64,000 bases of DNA from Camillea tinctor (lineage: Eukaryota; Ascomycota; Sordariomycetes; Xylariales; Xylariaceae). A program made the position numbers and the translations under genes. Positions 11,601-23,061 of this stretch are shown here, piece by piece (the first letter of the stretch is position 1; each line of letters begins with the position of its first letter). A model generated the notes under the pieces. That model had not been told where the DNA came from. It searched no databases and worked only from the letters and a program-made list of their open reading frames with translations. The DNA is taken from the NCBI GenBank assembly GCA_022578605.1, contig MU394061.1, positions 744,001-808,000 of the forward strand. The letters run 5' to 3'.

Positions 11601-13583
11601 AAGGCAAGCACGAGTTGGTATTGTAGATAGTAAATTAAGAATTAATTCCAGAAATAAAAAGCCAGTTCATCCCATCTCCGCTGCTTTCCCCTTACCTTCT
11701 TCTCCCCCCTTTAAGTCCAATATCGTCATTGCGTTTTCAGGGTTTCCGACACAAACCTACTACATAATCTACTAACATTTTAAATAAGAACAATCAGAAT
11801 AAAATTATCATCATTGCTATTATTGTTACTATACTACCTAGGTACCACAGCTACGCGCACCAACAGGCAGCAACCAACAACAACTATGTACTACTGCTGT
11901 GGACACCCCTTCATCCTGTCCTTGTAGTGTAGCGATAGCGACATTCCCTGGCGCCAGCAATCAGCAATCCTATTCCTCCCATTCTTCTCACCTCCTCTCA
12001 CGCATGAGACGGGATATTTGCTATTATCAGCATTTACTTACTACCTAACCTGCTTTACCTACTAGTTAGCTCTCTGCCCTAGGTTAGTTACATAGTATAT
12101 TGGCTGAGTCCGTATTTTAGGGGTCTATTCACCATGCGAACTACCAGACCAACGGTCGACAAAGTGACGATCCGTTCTACGATCCGTTCTAGGCCGCCAC
12201 CAAATGAGCGACCGAGAATTAATACAAGAGGTAAGCAGCAATACTATGTTTTTTTTTTTTTTTCAACTTATACCCACGGCGAAATGAGCAACCGATTGGT
12301 CCCGGCCCTCTCTGAGATTGAATCTCTCTTCCCCGGCATCGTGCAACTAGGTAGACGGATGGACCTAAATTTCAGCTTCTGGGGATGTAACAAGGAAGGA
12401 AACAAAGCTTATACACATCTCGCATCACGCATCGTTATCCCTCCCGTGCATTGCCTGCCTTAGCTCTCTTGAGCTCCATCTTTAATGCAGGACCGCCACA
12501 ACTGCAATAGGCTAAGCAGGGGCTGAAGCTGTCTTAAGGGGGGAGGACCTCATTCATCATTACCTACCTATCAGCTCATCACATGTGCAGTCGGCATCCT
12601 CCAGCCTCTCTACTGTCAGATTTAAAGTCATGATGGAAGGTGATAGAAGCAGAATCAGAACCAGAACCAGAACCAGAGACAACCTTACAACCACACTGCA
12701 GTATACTGCATCTACCGGTGAATCCCAACTTGTGGCTGATCCTAGTTGAGGTTTAACAAAAAAAAAAATAAAGAAAAAAGGCCTAAACTACACTATTGGA
12801 AGCTCATTTCTCTCTATCTCTCTCGCTCTCTCTCTCGGTTGGTCTCTTTCTCTTGATCTCACCCCCCGCTCCAAATATATCGGGCACTTGTTTCGCAGCT
12901 TCGATGCGCCACTCTCCGTACCCACCTTTCAACAAAGGGATCCCTGGACAGTCTCCTTACGGTACCTAAGCCCCCCTTGCTAGGTGGCCACGCGGGCAAT
13001 GCGCGGCCCCCCTTCAATGTTCTAGGCATAGCTGGAAATGTTTCAATGAATGAGTCTACCGGCTTGTTAAAGAATCCTCAATCCTGAATTGGGAGTTTGC
13101 GACACGATCTTTTTTCTCCCAGACACGGGTTCAGAGAAATAAGGAAGAAGAAAAAAAAGAAAAAAAAGGAAGGGATCCCCCTTTAAAAAAATACTTTCTA
13201 CCTTACGACATCATCTTAGATACACTACCCAAATCGCTACCCATACCATTCTAAAATACTTCTGGTCCTGGACCCCTAACCGTGGGCTATCCGCTTCCCC
13301 CCCTGTCGAACTTGTCTGGCCTATAGGATATGACCGGAGATAAGTGGGAAAAGAAAGTACGCGCATATTAAGAGAGCGAGGAGAACGGCTAGGCCAGGCC
13401 GCACTTGAGAAACTAGCAGAGAAAAAAAAAGCGAAAGCCCCGCCACAAGTCTTCCTCATCTGGCCTATAGTGGGAATTTCTGACAGCCTTGACCATTGGT
13501 TTAGGACTTACGGGCTGACTAGAGTCTTTTTTATCGCAATTTATGCAGGTTCTCAACAGCCCCATACAGACGATTCTCTCGAC
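8656..13583. other. Gene-poor 4.9-kb interval between RPN12 and the chitin synthase activator
   Basis: I see no recognisable protein. The interval contains poly-T and poly-A tracts (11239-11256, 12248-12262, 12760-12780), CTCT runs near 12811-12850, many TACCTA/AGGTA words, and short open frames with no protein-like features. The last part probably holds 5' UTR exons of the downstream gene: an acceptor-like TTATGCAG ends at 13548 with a CTGAC branch-like word about 30 nt before it. No tRNA or 5S gene was recognised. Confidence 0.5.
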
Positions 13584-16422
13584 ATGCCTCACCTCGGCGC
13601 CACCTTTTATCCTGGCGGAGTGGACGACTACTATATGCCCGAAGTAGTCGCTCCCTCACCACAGAGGTCCGTTCGTGTGTTTATGTTTATTATCTGACTT
13701 CCCCTTGATCGCACGCATTTGCCGTGTTTAAATCATTTGGGCACTGGTGACTGATGTAGTGTCTCCGTTTTCCTAGGGTTATGCCAGAAGTCCCCCAGAA
13801 TATGCAACAAGGCCTTCAACGAATGGAACTCGAGGCCCGATCAATCGATCCGCGAAACGCAAGCGCACAAGGCACCGCCAGGTCCGGTCCACAACACACC
13901 CGCGAACCTTCTTTATCCACTGTTCTCAAGACCCGCGCAGACACCTTCGGCCAGCAATACCGACAGGGTACACAGCAATACGCCGATTACAGTCCTGCCT
14001 CCAACTTCAGCCCCTTCCACGAGACATCAGAGAGTAGACAACAATCCACCATGAGCACTCCAGACATGCGAGACTTACCTTCATTCTCGCCCTTCCCCAA
14101 GGTGCAGGGCGAGCACATTCCCCCCAGCGACGAGGAGAAGGAGGGTGTCCTCGCCGAAAGCCGGACACATGTCCTGCACTCCAACGATCCCAATATGCAA
14201 ATCTGTTGGGCTCGCGATGTCCTAGCATATGTAGAAATCTCTGCCGAGGCCGCTGTTCGGGAAGCCGATGCCATGCGAGGGCCTAATGACCGAGAGCTGT
14301 CGACGCGGCCACCGACTCCTAAGATCGAACACGAGCTCCGGGTCGATGCCATCAACATCGTGTCTTACCTCGCGGAGCAGGGTCACCCGGAAGCTCTATT
14401 CATCCGGAGTAAATGGCTAGAGTTTGGCAAGTTTGGTAGGCGACAAGATAAGAAAGAGGCATATAGCGGCTACATGACTGCTGCACAGCAAGGATGGGGC
14501 CGTGCCGACTACCGAATCGGCATGCTTTACGAGAATTCAAACGATATGGACAAGGCGATGCGACACTACAATTCCGGACTGGCTGCCAACGACTCAGCTG
14601 CATCTTATCGCTTGGGCATGATCAACCTTATGGGTCAGCGTGGTCTGCCGAAGAACATCAACAAAGGGTTGGATTTAATTCACCAGGCTGCTGATACGGC
14701 CGATGAAGATGCACCCCAGGGGGCATTCGTCTACGGCATGATCATAGCAAGAGACTTACCCGACGTTGTCATCCCTGAGGGTGCGCTCACCTCCGATCTG
14801 ACTGTCGCCAGACAATATATTGAAAAGGCCGCCTATCTCGGGTTTGCCAAAGCCCAGCTGAAGATGGGACAGGCGTATGAGTTGTGCCAACTTGAATGCG
14901 ACTTCAATCCGGCCCTGTCACTGCATTACTATGGTCTCGCCGCCCGACAAGGTCAGCCCGAAGCATGCCTCGGCGTGAGTAGATGGTTCTTGTTTGGATA
15001 CGAGGGGACATTTGCCAAGAACGAGCAGCTCGCCTTTAAGTATGCGCAGTTAGCAGCTAAGGCAAAACTGCCCACTGGTGAATTTGCTATGGGATACTAC
15101 TACGAGATTGGAATATCTGTCGAGAAGGACTTGAGAGAGGCCAGGAGATGGTATGAGCTAGCTGCGGAGCACGGCAACAAGGATGCGGTAGGACGTCTAG
15201 AGGGCCTGTCGCAAGCTAAGACTCTTTCGAAGCAGGACCACGAGACGACGGCCCTAACAAGAATCAAGTCGAAACATGGATCACAGCGAGGCCAGAGACC
15301 CGAACGCTTCAAGCAAGTAAACGCTTCAATGCCTACCGTCACGGAAGACTTTTCGCCTAAGGCATCTCCCCACCCATCTCCGCGAACCGCAACTTTTGAC
15401 CACGCTGATATGCCGGATCCGTCCCGGCCTGGTACCATGCCCAACGCCGGCCGCCCCCCTGCTTTCGGTGTCAATCTCGCTGGTCGCTCTCAGTCAGCAG
15501 TTCCATATCCCGAGGATGGTAGACCGCCGCCCTTGAACCTTGGTCGATCAGCCTCTACTGCACCTTACCCCGAAGACGATATGGCTACTAAGCCCCAGCT
15601 TTCTCCACATTACAACCCGAACATTAGACCTTCCCAGGCACAAGGACCTCCTAGTGGCGGTGCATTTGGCATTCGGACACAGTCTCCTGGTCGTGTCGCG
15701 CCTCCCGGCGGTGCTATGCGTCCTTCCCATTCTGCAGGCCAACTTCCTGTCCCAGCCGGCGTAGACCCAAACCGTGGCCGTCCCGTCTCTGCAGGGTGGC
15801 AAGGCCCTGGAGGCTACCCACAAGCTAGTCCAGGGCCACGTGGTCCTTATGACCAAAGACCACCGTCTGGGTATGACCCACGACTTGCTGGCCAGAACCG
15901 AATGCCTAAGCCCGGCCCTGGGGCTGGTGGCTATGGCCCGAGAGAATCGTCTTTAACAGGTTCGCGGCCTTCAACGGGTTCAGGACCTGGTCCCAATGAC
16001 CCTTACGGCAGCCGTCCATCTTCTGGCCCGGGTTCTCCTATTATGAGCGGTGGCCTTGGATCTCGAACAAGCACGATGCCGCCACAAGGCTTACCTCAGG
16101 GTGGCCCTGGCGGTCAGAGACTACCAAGCGGGGGTGGTCCTGGTATGGCCTTGAAAGACCGGCCGATGGCTATGGATGATCCCGGTCGCGCAAGCGCACC
16201 ACCTTCGCGGCCGGGTATGCCAAGCCCGACTCCCAGTACAGGTACCAGTGCTTCTGCACCAGCAAAACCCATGAAGCAGGGACCTGCGACTTTCGAGCAG
16301 ATGGGTATCCCCCAAGGGAAACAAGAGGATCAATGTGTAAGTTCAAACCCCCTTTTTCATAAAATGTTAGATTTTAGTTACTCATCTTTCTTGCTAACTC
16401 CCCTTTTCAGGCCGTCATGTGA
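13584..16422 (+). CDS. Chitin synthase activator of the Skt5/Chs4 type, Sel1 repeats and CaaX box
   Basis: Skt5/Chs4 proteins activate and localise chitin synthase III. Exons: 13584..13666, 13777..16336 and 16411..16422, giving 884 aa. The N-terminal third is disordered. Residues about 215-480 hold Sel1-type helical repeats (AAQQGWGRADYRIGMLYEN, GLAARQGQPEACLGVSRWF, ARRWYELAAEHGNKDAVGRL). They are followed by the family motif KSKHGSQRGQRPERFKQ and a long Pro/Gly/Ser-rich tail. The third exon is only 12 nt and changes the end to CAVM, a CaaX prenylation box, as the yeast protein also ends in a CaaX box (CVIM). Without that splice the frame would run on into intron sequence. The start is the least certain part: the ATG at 13584 gives MPHLGATFYPGGVDDYYMP, but the frame stays open upstream and an acceptor-like site at 13548 suggests one more 5' exon. 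Confidence 0.9.
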
Positions 16423-17778
16423 TAGAACAATACATCATTTCCTACGGTTAAATCAAGTAGAATGAGGTGTGGGTGAATAACACCACCTTTTTCTTTCCTT
16501 ACCAAGAATAAAGAGCGAAAGGACATGTCCAAGATGGTTTGATTCGATTCTCATGGTTCACTTGGCGGTTGAGTTGGAATGCGAGATAAATTCATAGTAT
16601 GTATGTATGTTTTAGTGTGGCATGGCTGGACCAGGCTGGTCAAATAGGATCATAGGATAAGCTCCTTCAAAAAATTAGCTTGCTATATATACATGTAGAC
16701 AGTCCAGAAGGAGGCCAGGTAAAGAAAATATGCGAAAGGGATTAATTTCCTCTCGACCTCGTACCAGTGTGTGCGTGTGTATAGAGACAGCAAAAGCGGA
16801 GTAGGCTAGGTTAAATATACAGCAAGGCCCCTCATATTAAGGGTAATTAATTAGTTGATACATTTGCTGCGTCTCTCGTCTCTCAGAATAGAATATTATA
16901 GTTCGCATTTGGTTTTCTTTCCAGGCCTGGGTTGTCATCCCCATCCCCTTAATTGCCCGTCACGATCATTTATTCGATTGCCAGCTGCTTGACAACCTAG
17001 CAGATATAGATTCTAGGTCACCCTTTTCTTTTAAAGTGTTCCCACGAATTTACACTCCCTTCCCCTTACCTAGTATTTACATCTATCCATCCAGCCATGT
17101 ATCTGCCACTTACCGAAAGGAATAGCGTGTTTACAACTAATAGGTTCCTCCCCCTTTTCGCCATTATCAATGTCAAGTATAGAGATATAGGTGCAAGCAA
17201 GGGTATCTATTTCTATAGCTACATATGTTTCTAGTCCCAATATGCAAAGTAAAGCAAATAAACAAGGGGAGGGACGCGACAAGGCAAGACCTATCATTTT
17301 CATAAAACCAAACTCCTTATCAACACCATCGCCGGAGACAAACCCATAATGAAGTCCCCCATATCATGATAAGTTGATATGAGAACTCCAAACGCCTCCT
17401 TCCCCTTTCTCTTTGCGTACATGCGAGTAATCTCATAAACCCTCAGTGAATCGCCATATCTCTCTAATGGTTGGTTCCTATACTGTACAAGTATTTTTTC
17501 TGGCGCCAACTAGGAGAGGGGGATGAAAAACAATTTGGGCCACATCCTGTAGTCATATCACTTCCCATGCTCATGCTTCTGTCCGCCACGCTATGCTATG
17601 TCATAGCTTTCATGCACCCTTTGTTGACTTTCTTCATCGCTAGATCAAGCAAATAGACTTCAAAAATTGAGCTCTTACAGACACGCCTCCTTTTGGCAAC
17701 GCGACCCTTTGCGGAGCAAAAAGAGACAAAGAAAAAAACCAGAACAGCCAAGCGGCAAACAGCAAGCCCGTGGATGGT
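16423..17778. other. Convergent 3' intergenic region between SKT5-like gene and RAD54
   Basis: AT-rich non-coding sequence with short ATGT/GTAT repeats near 16598-16612. Small open frames on both strands have no protein-like features. I see no gene. Confidence 0.6.
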
Positions 17779-20248
17779 TCAATGAGAGATGTACTGAAAC
17801 ACAGCCGAAACCTCCCTTTCACCGCACTCTTGCCTCAGCAGGAGATCCTGTATAGGCGCGAGTCCCTCATTGGTAAAGTGATTCCAGGTGCTTGTATCGC
17901 CGTACAGCATAGCGGGTGCTTTCACAAACTGGCGACCGTCCTCGGGGCGGCAGCGGCGGCACTTAAACGTGTCGTGGGTGTCGGAGCGGGTGGAGGGGCG
18001 GTATTGGAAGAGTTCGCGTAGGCTGTCGAGGGAGAAGTGGCGCTCGACGTCCTCCGCGCTGTCAACGACACACGACGAAAGTGACTGTTTGTGGCTCTGG
18101 CGCTGGAAGATCTTCTCCTCGATCGTACCCGTGGCGATGAATCGGTAAACGAAGCAGTCCTTCCGCTGGCCGTCGCGCCAGACACGCGCCAGCGCCTGCT
18201 GGTCCGCCGCCGGGTTCCAGTCCGGATCGAAGAGCACTAACCGGTTCGCTCCGATCAGGTTCAGACCACAGCCACCCGCCTTGCTTGAGAGCAGGAACAC
18301 AAACTCGCTGCCCTCTGGATCGTTGAACTTGTCTACCAGCTTCTGCCGCTTATTGACATTCATTGTGCCGTCAAGGCGGAACGAGCCGTAGCCACGTTCA
18401 CGGCACAGCCGCTCGAACAGGTCGAGTGTCTGTGTGTAGTTGCTGATAAGAACGATCTTGTCGTTGGTGTCCTGGCGAATGCGCGCGAGCATACGGTCGA
18501 GTACTTGCATCTTGCCCGAATACCACGGCTTGATGTCTCGGTCACGACCTCGGGCATCCCTGGGTACGTAGTCTTCAGGCCAAGACTGCTCGCTACCAGG
18601 CAGGTCTTCGGCAAGGTTCAGGAGATCGGGGTGGTTGCAGAGCTTCTTGAGGATATTGATGGCTTTTAAAGGCTGGCTGCCTTTCCCCCGCAATAGAGCC
18701 TGGATGTCGGGGCTCTTAATGAAATAATTGTAGAGATCTAGTTGGAACGGAGCGAGATTGCAGAATACGACGTGCTCGTACTTGACAGGGAGATACTTAG
18801 AAAGGATATCGTTGGTACGGCGAATGATAAATTTGTTGACAATGCCGAGCAGCTCACTCAGACATTCATCACCTTTCGCTCGGTCAGTCTCGCTCGCATC
18901 TGCATCACGACCTCTTAAAATGGGGATTTCAAACTTCTTTCGGAACTCGAGTCGGGTGCCGAGCAATCCCGGGTTCGCGAAGCTAATGAGGGCAAAGTAC
19001 TCGGAAAGGTCGTTCTGGATGGGTGTACCAGAGAGGATAACCCTTCTCGAGACTTTGAGGTTATTGAGGGCGGTGAAAGTCTGGCTGTCCCCGTTCTTCA
19101 ACCGATGACCCTCGTCGCACAACATTAGACCAATCTGAGTGTTCTTAAGCTCCTCAACATTTAGTCGTAACGTCTCGTACGAAACGATGATGACAGGGCG
19201 GGTGACGGCGCGACCGGTAGAGATAGCCCACTGCCGCAGTTGGCGAGTCAATTCCTCCTTGGATGCCTTGCCGTCGATGGCAAAAGGGGTGATGGCATCC
19301 GCGCCTAGCCATTTCGTGAGTTCGTTGGCCCAATTGCGGACCAAACTGGAAGGACAAGCGACAATGGCCTTCTGTATCGTGGTCTTGCCCGCATCAGGTG
19401 ACTGTTTCAATAGGGTCCAAAGAAGGGTGATGCACTGCAATGTTTTCCCCAGACCCATTTCATCAGCCATGATGCAGCCGTTGGCGGCCTCGTCTATCAT
19501 GCCGGTGACACATCGATACATGAACTTGACACCCTCGATCTGATGTGGTCGTAAGACCTTGGCGAGTCTCGGATCGATGACCACTGGAACCCTGGGGTGC
19601 TCTCCCTCAACCTTCTTCTTGATACCTAGAATCTCGGCTAGGCTCTTGTGGACGAGGGGCGCATCCAGTTTCTCATCGGTCCCATCCTTTGCTTCGTCGT
19701 CTTTGGGCTTGGGCTTCGCTTTCGGCTTGTCGTCGATGGTGGGGTCGTGAAGGACAATAGCGAATTCTCCACTAGGATCGTGCAAAGGTTTGGCAACAAA
19801 GGTGGCACCCTGTCGCAGGCCGAGTGTCGGGGGCGGGCGGTTCGGATTGTAATTGCCCGAGTTCTTGTTCAGCAGGGGCACGGAGAAGGCTTTCCTGAAG
19901 ACCTTATCCTTGTCCTTAGCCTGGAAGACAGGAAATCGATTAACGTCTCTATTTGCAAGGGCCAAGCGGTCGGCATTGGTGTAGGGCTTGTCAGCCGAGT
20001 CATCGCCTCCGGCGCCCTTATAGTCAACCTTTCTTCGCTTCCTCACGGGGCGGTCGGTTGCTGGTGTCCTGACGGCGGAGCCGGGACACTTGAAAGGCTT
20101 GAACAACTGATCGACCGACTTTTGCGAGACAAGGCGTTTTCCAGGGGTGGTGTTTGGCTTTGGCTTCACCGAAGGTGTGGACGGTGTGGCCCTGATTTGG
20201 AGAGTTAATATTTATAGGTAATTATTATAAGATGTTAATCACTTACAT
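17779..20248 (-). CDS. RAD54: DNA repair and recombination translocase Rad54, split start codon
   Basis: Rad54 is a Swi2/Snf2 translocase that works with Rad51 in homologous recombination. The spliced protein is 804 aa. Residues 1-60 carry a basic region with FKPFKCPGS, seen in fungal Rad54. The Walker A MGLGKT is near residue 246, the DEGH box near 360 (LMLCDEGHRLKNG), and the C-terminal helicase lobe has SSKAGGCGLNLIGANRL and the arginine-finger segment DQQALARVWRDGQRK. The first in-frame ATG of the long exon lies far inside the ATPase domain, so the N-terminus must come from upstream. Exon 1 supplies only AT (20248..20247), the intron is 20246..20192 (GTAAGT donor, TTAAC branch, ATCAG acceptor), and exon 2 starts with G, making ATG GCC. 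In frame just upstream of AT there is a TAG and no other ATG. Confidence 0.94.
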
Positions 20249-20954
20249 TCTTTCAAAAACCACCTTACTGAGAGTTTCCTATGGGAAGGATATTCTGGGG
20301 GGTGGGGTTTCGAGCAGGCTTAATGTTGTTATTTAGAGGGAGTTTCTAAGTACTTGGCCAACCTCAGTGCAATGGGAAGAATAGAGGAGAGGAGGGCGTA
20401 GTACTAAGTAGTACTTAGTAACCTAGGTTAGATAACAGTCGCAGATAACTTAATTGATTATTAATAAGGAAATCAGGCTACGATCAATTTTGTTGATTAT
20501 TAGGAACGCGCGACTCGGGACGACGCGTTTGGAGAGCAACTACGGTTTGGCGGGGAATTGACACCAAGTCACATGACACCACTTAGAAGAATACCCCTCT
20601 TACATAACATAACCTACAACTACCTATAGTTATAATAGCCCCGCCCCCATTATGGTAAATACCTACTGGGTATTTACGTTCTACGGATTCTAAATTACAA
20701 GACTAACCTAGTATATTGTCGAATAGTAATTATTTCTTTTTACTATATTTCCAAAAGGATAAATTCCCGGGACATGATTGAACCAATTACTACCGAACCC
20801 AGGTAGGTACATACTTGTTTAACCTATGCTGATTACGTATAGTATAGGTACGGTTATAGGAGGTGTGTAAGTGTGAATGAGGGGTCAATACCCGGCCACT
20901 AATTCACATGCGTCTCTAGTTGCCTGTCCTCATTCCGGCCGTGCAACCGGAGAT
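20249..20954. promoter_or_regulatory. Divergent promoter of RAD54 and mitochondrial carrier, with MluI cell-cycle box
   Basis: This roughly 700-bp interval lies between two genes pointing away from each other. It contains a perfect ACGCGT (20523-20528), a second GC-rich word AACGCGCGA just to its left (near 20503-20511) and TTTGGCGGGG about 20 bp to its right. ACGCGT is the MCB element bound by MBF, which drives G1/S genes for DNA replication and repair in yeasts. Placing it about 275 bp upstream of RAD54 fits that logic, but binding in this fungus is inferred. The rest is AT-rich with ACCTAGGT-type words. Confidence 0.45.
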
Positions 20955-22154
20955 ATGTCGGCCGACTTCTGGGCCGGCTACGTGAGCGGTGCCGTGGGCA
21001 TCCTAATCGGCAACCCGTTGGACCTCATCAAGGTTCGCCTGCAAGCCGATAAGGAACCCCCCATTGCCAGTAGTGCCCCTACCTCGGCGTCGACTGCCCA
21101 AGCAAGCCATCGAGTTACCTCGTCATTACCACCATCATCATCTTCTCCATTCTCTACCTCCACTCCCCCGCGTAAGGCCCCCTATTTCCCTAGCAAATCC
21201 GCGCTCGTAGCCGGCACTGCTGCTCCTGTCCTCGGCTACGGTGCCCTCAACGCCCTGCTCTTCGTCTCGTATAATCGCACTGAGGCTCTACTCAATGAGG
21301 CATTCTCATCGCCTACCTTAAGTTCCAATTCTGGTACCGGTGTTGGCACCGGTAGCAACCTCTGGGCCACCTGGATCGCCGGTGCCGTCGGCGGCCTGGC
21401 CACCTGGGTCGTGAGCACGCCCACAGAGCTCGTCAAGTGCCGCGCCCAGGTCCTAGCTTCATCTCCGTCTTCATCTTCATCCTCTTCCTCGCTGTCTAGC
21501 TGGGCCATTGCAAAGCACGTCCTCCACACCGAAGGGGTCCGCGGCCTGTACCTCGGCGGCACCGTGACCGCCCTGCGTGATAGCATCGGCTATGGGTTCT
21601 ACTTCTGGTCCTATGAACTAGGGTCCCGCTGGGTAGAGGCGTACCAGTCGCGCGAACGCGCGTCGTTAGCGGACACATCGTTACCCCCGTCGTCATCTTC
21701 GTTCTTCTCCCTCGACGCGGCAAAGGTTCTACTATGTGGTGGGATCGCTGGCGTCGTTACCTGGGCGAGCATCTTCCCGCTTGATGTCATTAAGACCCGC
21801 GTTCAGACTCAGATACAATTTCCATCTCCTGCGATACTCGGTGGTGCAACAGCAACCACGCCGCTATTGCTCGAGGCGCAGCAGCAGCAATCACAACAAC
21901 CCGCAATGGGGCAGAGGCGCTTGGGCGCGATGGAGATCGCAAAGGAAGCGTATCGAGAGGGTGGAGTGAGAGCCTTCTTCCGCGGCTTGGCTATTTGTAG
22001 TGTGAGGGCTTTCATCGTGAATGCCGTCCAGTGGGCGGTCTATGAGTGGATCATGCTAGAACTGGGGCAGGGCAGGAGAGCTAGCTCTGTAGTGGTTGGT
22101 GGCGAGGCAGGAAGTACCGGTCACAGCAGCTTTCAAGAGAGAGAGCCGATATAA
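20955..22154 (+). CDS. Mitochondrial carrier (SLC25) family protein, single exon
   Basis: An inner-membrane solute carrier of 399 aa with the three repeats of the family. The signature P-x-[DE]-x-x-[KR] appears as PLDLIKVR, PTELVKCR and PLDVIKTR, each preceded by a glycine-rich helix (YVSGAVGILIGN, WIAGAVGGLATWVVS, LLCGGIAGVVTWASIF). The second motif with Glu and Cys resembles the carnitine/basic amino-acid branch (SLC25A29/45/47/48), but I cannot name the substrate. Serine-rich insertions lengthen the loops of repeat 1, repeat 2 and the linker, making it longer than the usual 300 aa. I chose MSADFWAGYVSGAVG (20955) as start because it begins at the first helix. The frame is open to an ATG at 20877, which would add 26 residues of no carrier character. 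Confidence 0.88.
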   Translation: MSADFWAGYVSGAVGILIGNPLDLIKVRLQADKEPPIASSAPTSASTAQASHRVTSSLPPSSSSPFSTSTPPRKAPYFPSKSALVAGTAAPVLGYGALNALLFVSYNRTEALLNEAFSSPTLSSNSGTGVGTGSNLWATWIAGAVGGLATWVVSTPTELVKCRAQVLASSPSSSSSSSSLSSWAIAKHVLHTEGVRGLYLGGTVTALRDSIGYGFYFWSYELGSRWVEAYQSRERASLADTSLPPSSSSFFSLDAAKVLLCGGIAGVVTWASIFPLDVIKTRVQTQIQFPSPAILGGATATTPLLLEAQQQQSQQPAMGQRRLGAMEIAKEAYREGGVRAFFRGLAICSVRAFIVNAVQWAVYEWIMLELGQGRRASSVVVGGEAGSTGHSSFQEREPI

Positions 22155-23061
22155 ATTGAATGCTTTGAATAGTTAGGTTCATAATTCGGTGTAATGTACG
22201 ATCTTAACGTAAGGTCGAATCACCAATGCTTCATATGCGAGTGAGTAGGAAGAAAAGCAGCGCCAATAGAGGTTAGATACAAAAAGAGGAGCATTGTTAA
22301 AACGGTTATATCACTGAGAAATCCTATCTACCTAACTTGGTGAATTTTTACTTCATACGCCCCTTATATAGTCAGCTATATCATTGTCAAATATCGCAAT
22401 CAATAGTGATCTAAGTGTACCAGTTATATCCGAAGGGTTCATAACCTGTACATCATCTAATCAATCGGACCCTCGTGCAAAACCTAGGTTTTCCCCCTTT
22501 CTATGCTAGGTTATTTTTCAGTCCTTTTACTCTCATGGCCAGAGTAGCGTGCAGCGCTGCAGGTAATATGTTTCTTATCAACCAACTCAGCAGATTTTTT
22601 TCTTATTTCTCTCCTTTTTTTCTCTCTTCGTAATTCAAGTTATACAGAAAGTCAATAGAGTAACCTATCCATAGGGCAGTTAGTTATGTAAGGTTTATGT
22701 AAGGTTTAATTTAGGGGGTTTCTGGTTTCTATGCATGGATAGGCCTGCGCTGCACAACCATAAGTTACATATGTATAACCTAGGCTATGTGCTTACCTAA
22801 GGAGGGGTTACCTGGAATGTACTAAAACTTAGCTAGGCTTAGGATTGATCCCAAACAAAAATGACGTAGGCTCCTTTTCCTCCTGCGCATCAACATTGAA
22901 GCTCCAACGAACCCGAAAGGCCAGGTCCGTCGCCTTTCACGAACCAAATCACACGAGGGAATTGGAAACCCCGATATGCAGAAAATCTCCGAGATCTTAT
23001 CTTTCTTCTCACCAACATAGTACCTGACCTGTCAAAGAGCCTATCGCATAACCCCGGAATC
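22155..23061. other. Intergenic region upstream of the Sro7-like gene
   Basis: Non-coding AT-rich sequence with a T/C-rich tract at about 22596-22630 and several CCTAGG words. I see no gene. The last 200 bp are more GC-rich and probably include the 5' UTR of the next gene. Confidence 0.55.

Noticed and set aside
10608..12463. Short plus-strand frames of 66-109 codons in the gene-poor gap
   Set aside because: They are AT-rich, lack domain-like sequence and splice partners, and are of the size expected by chance.
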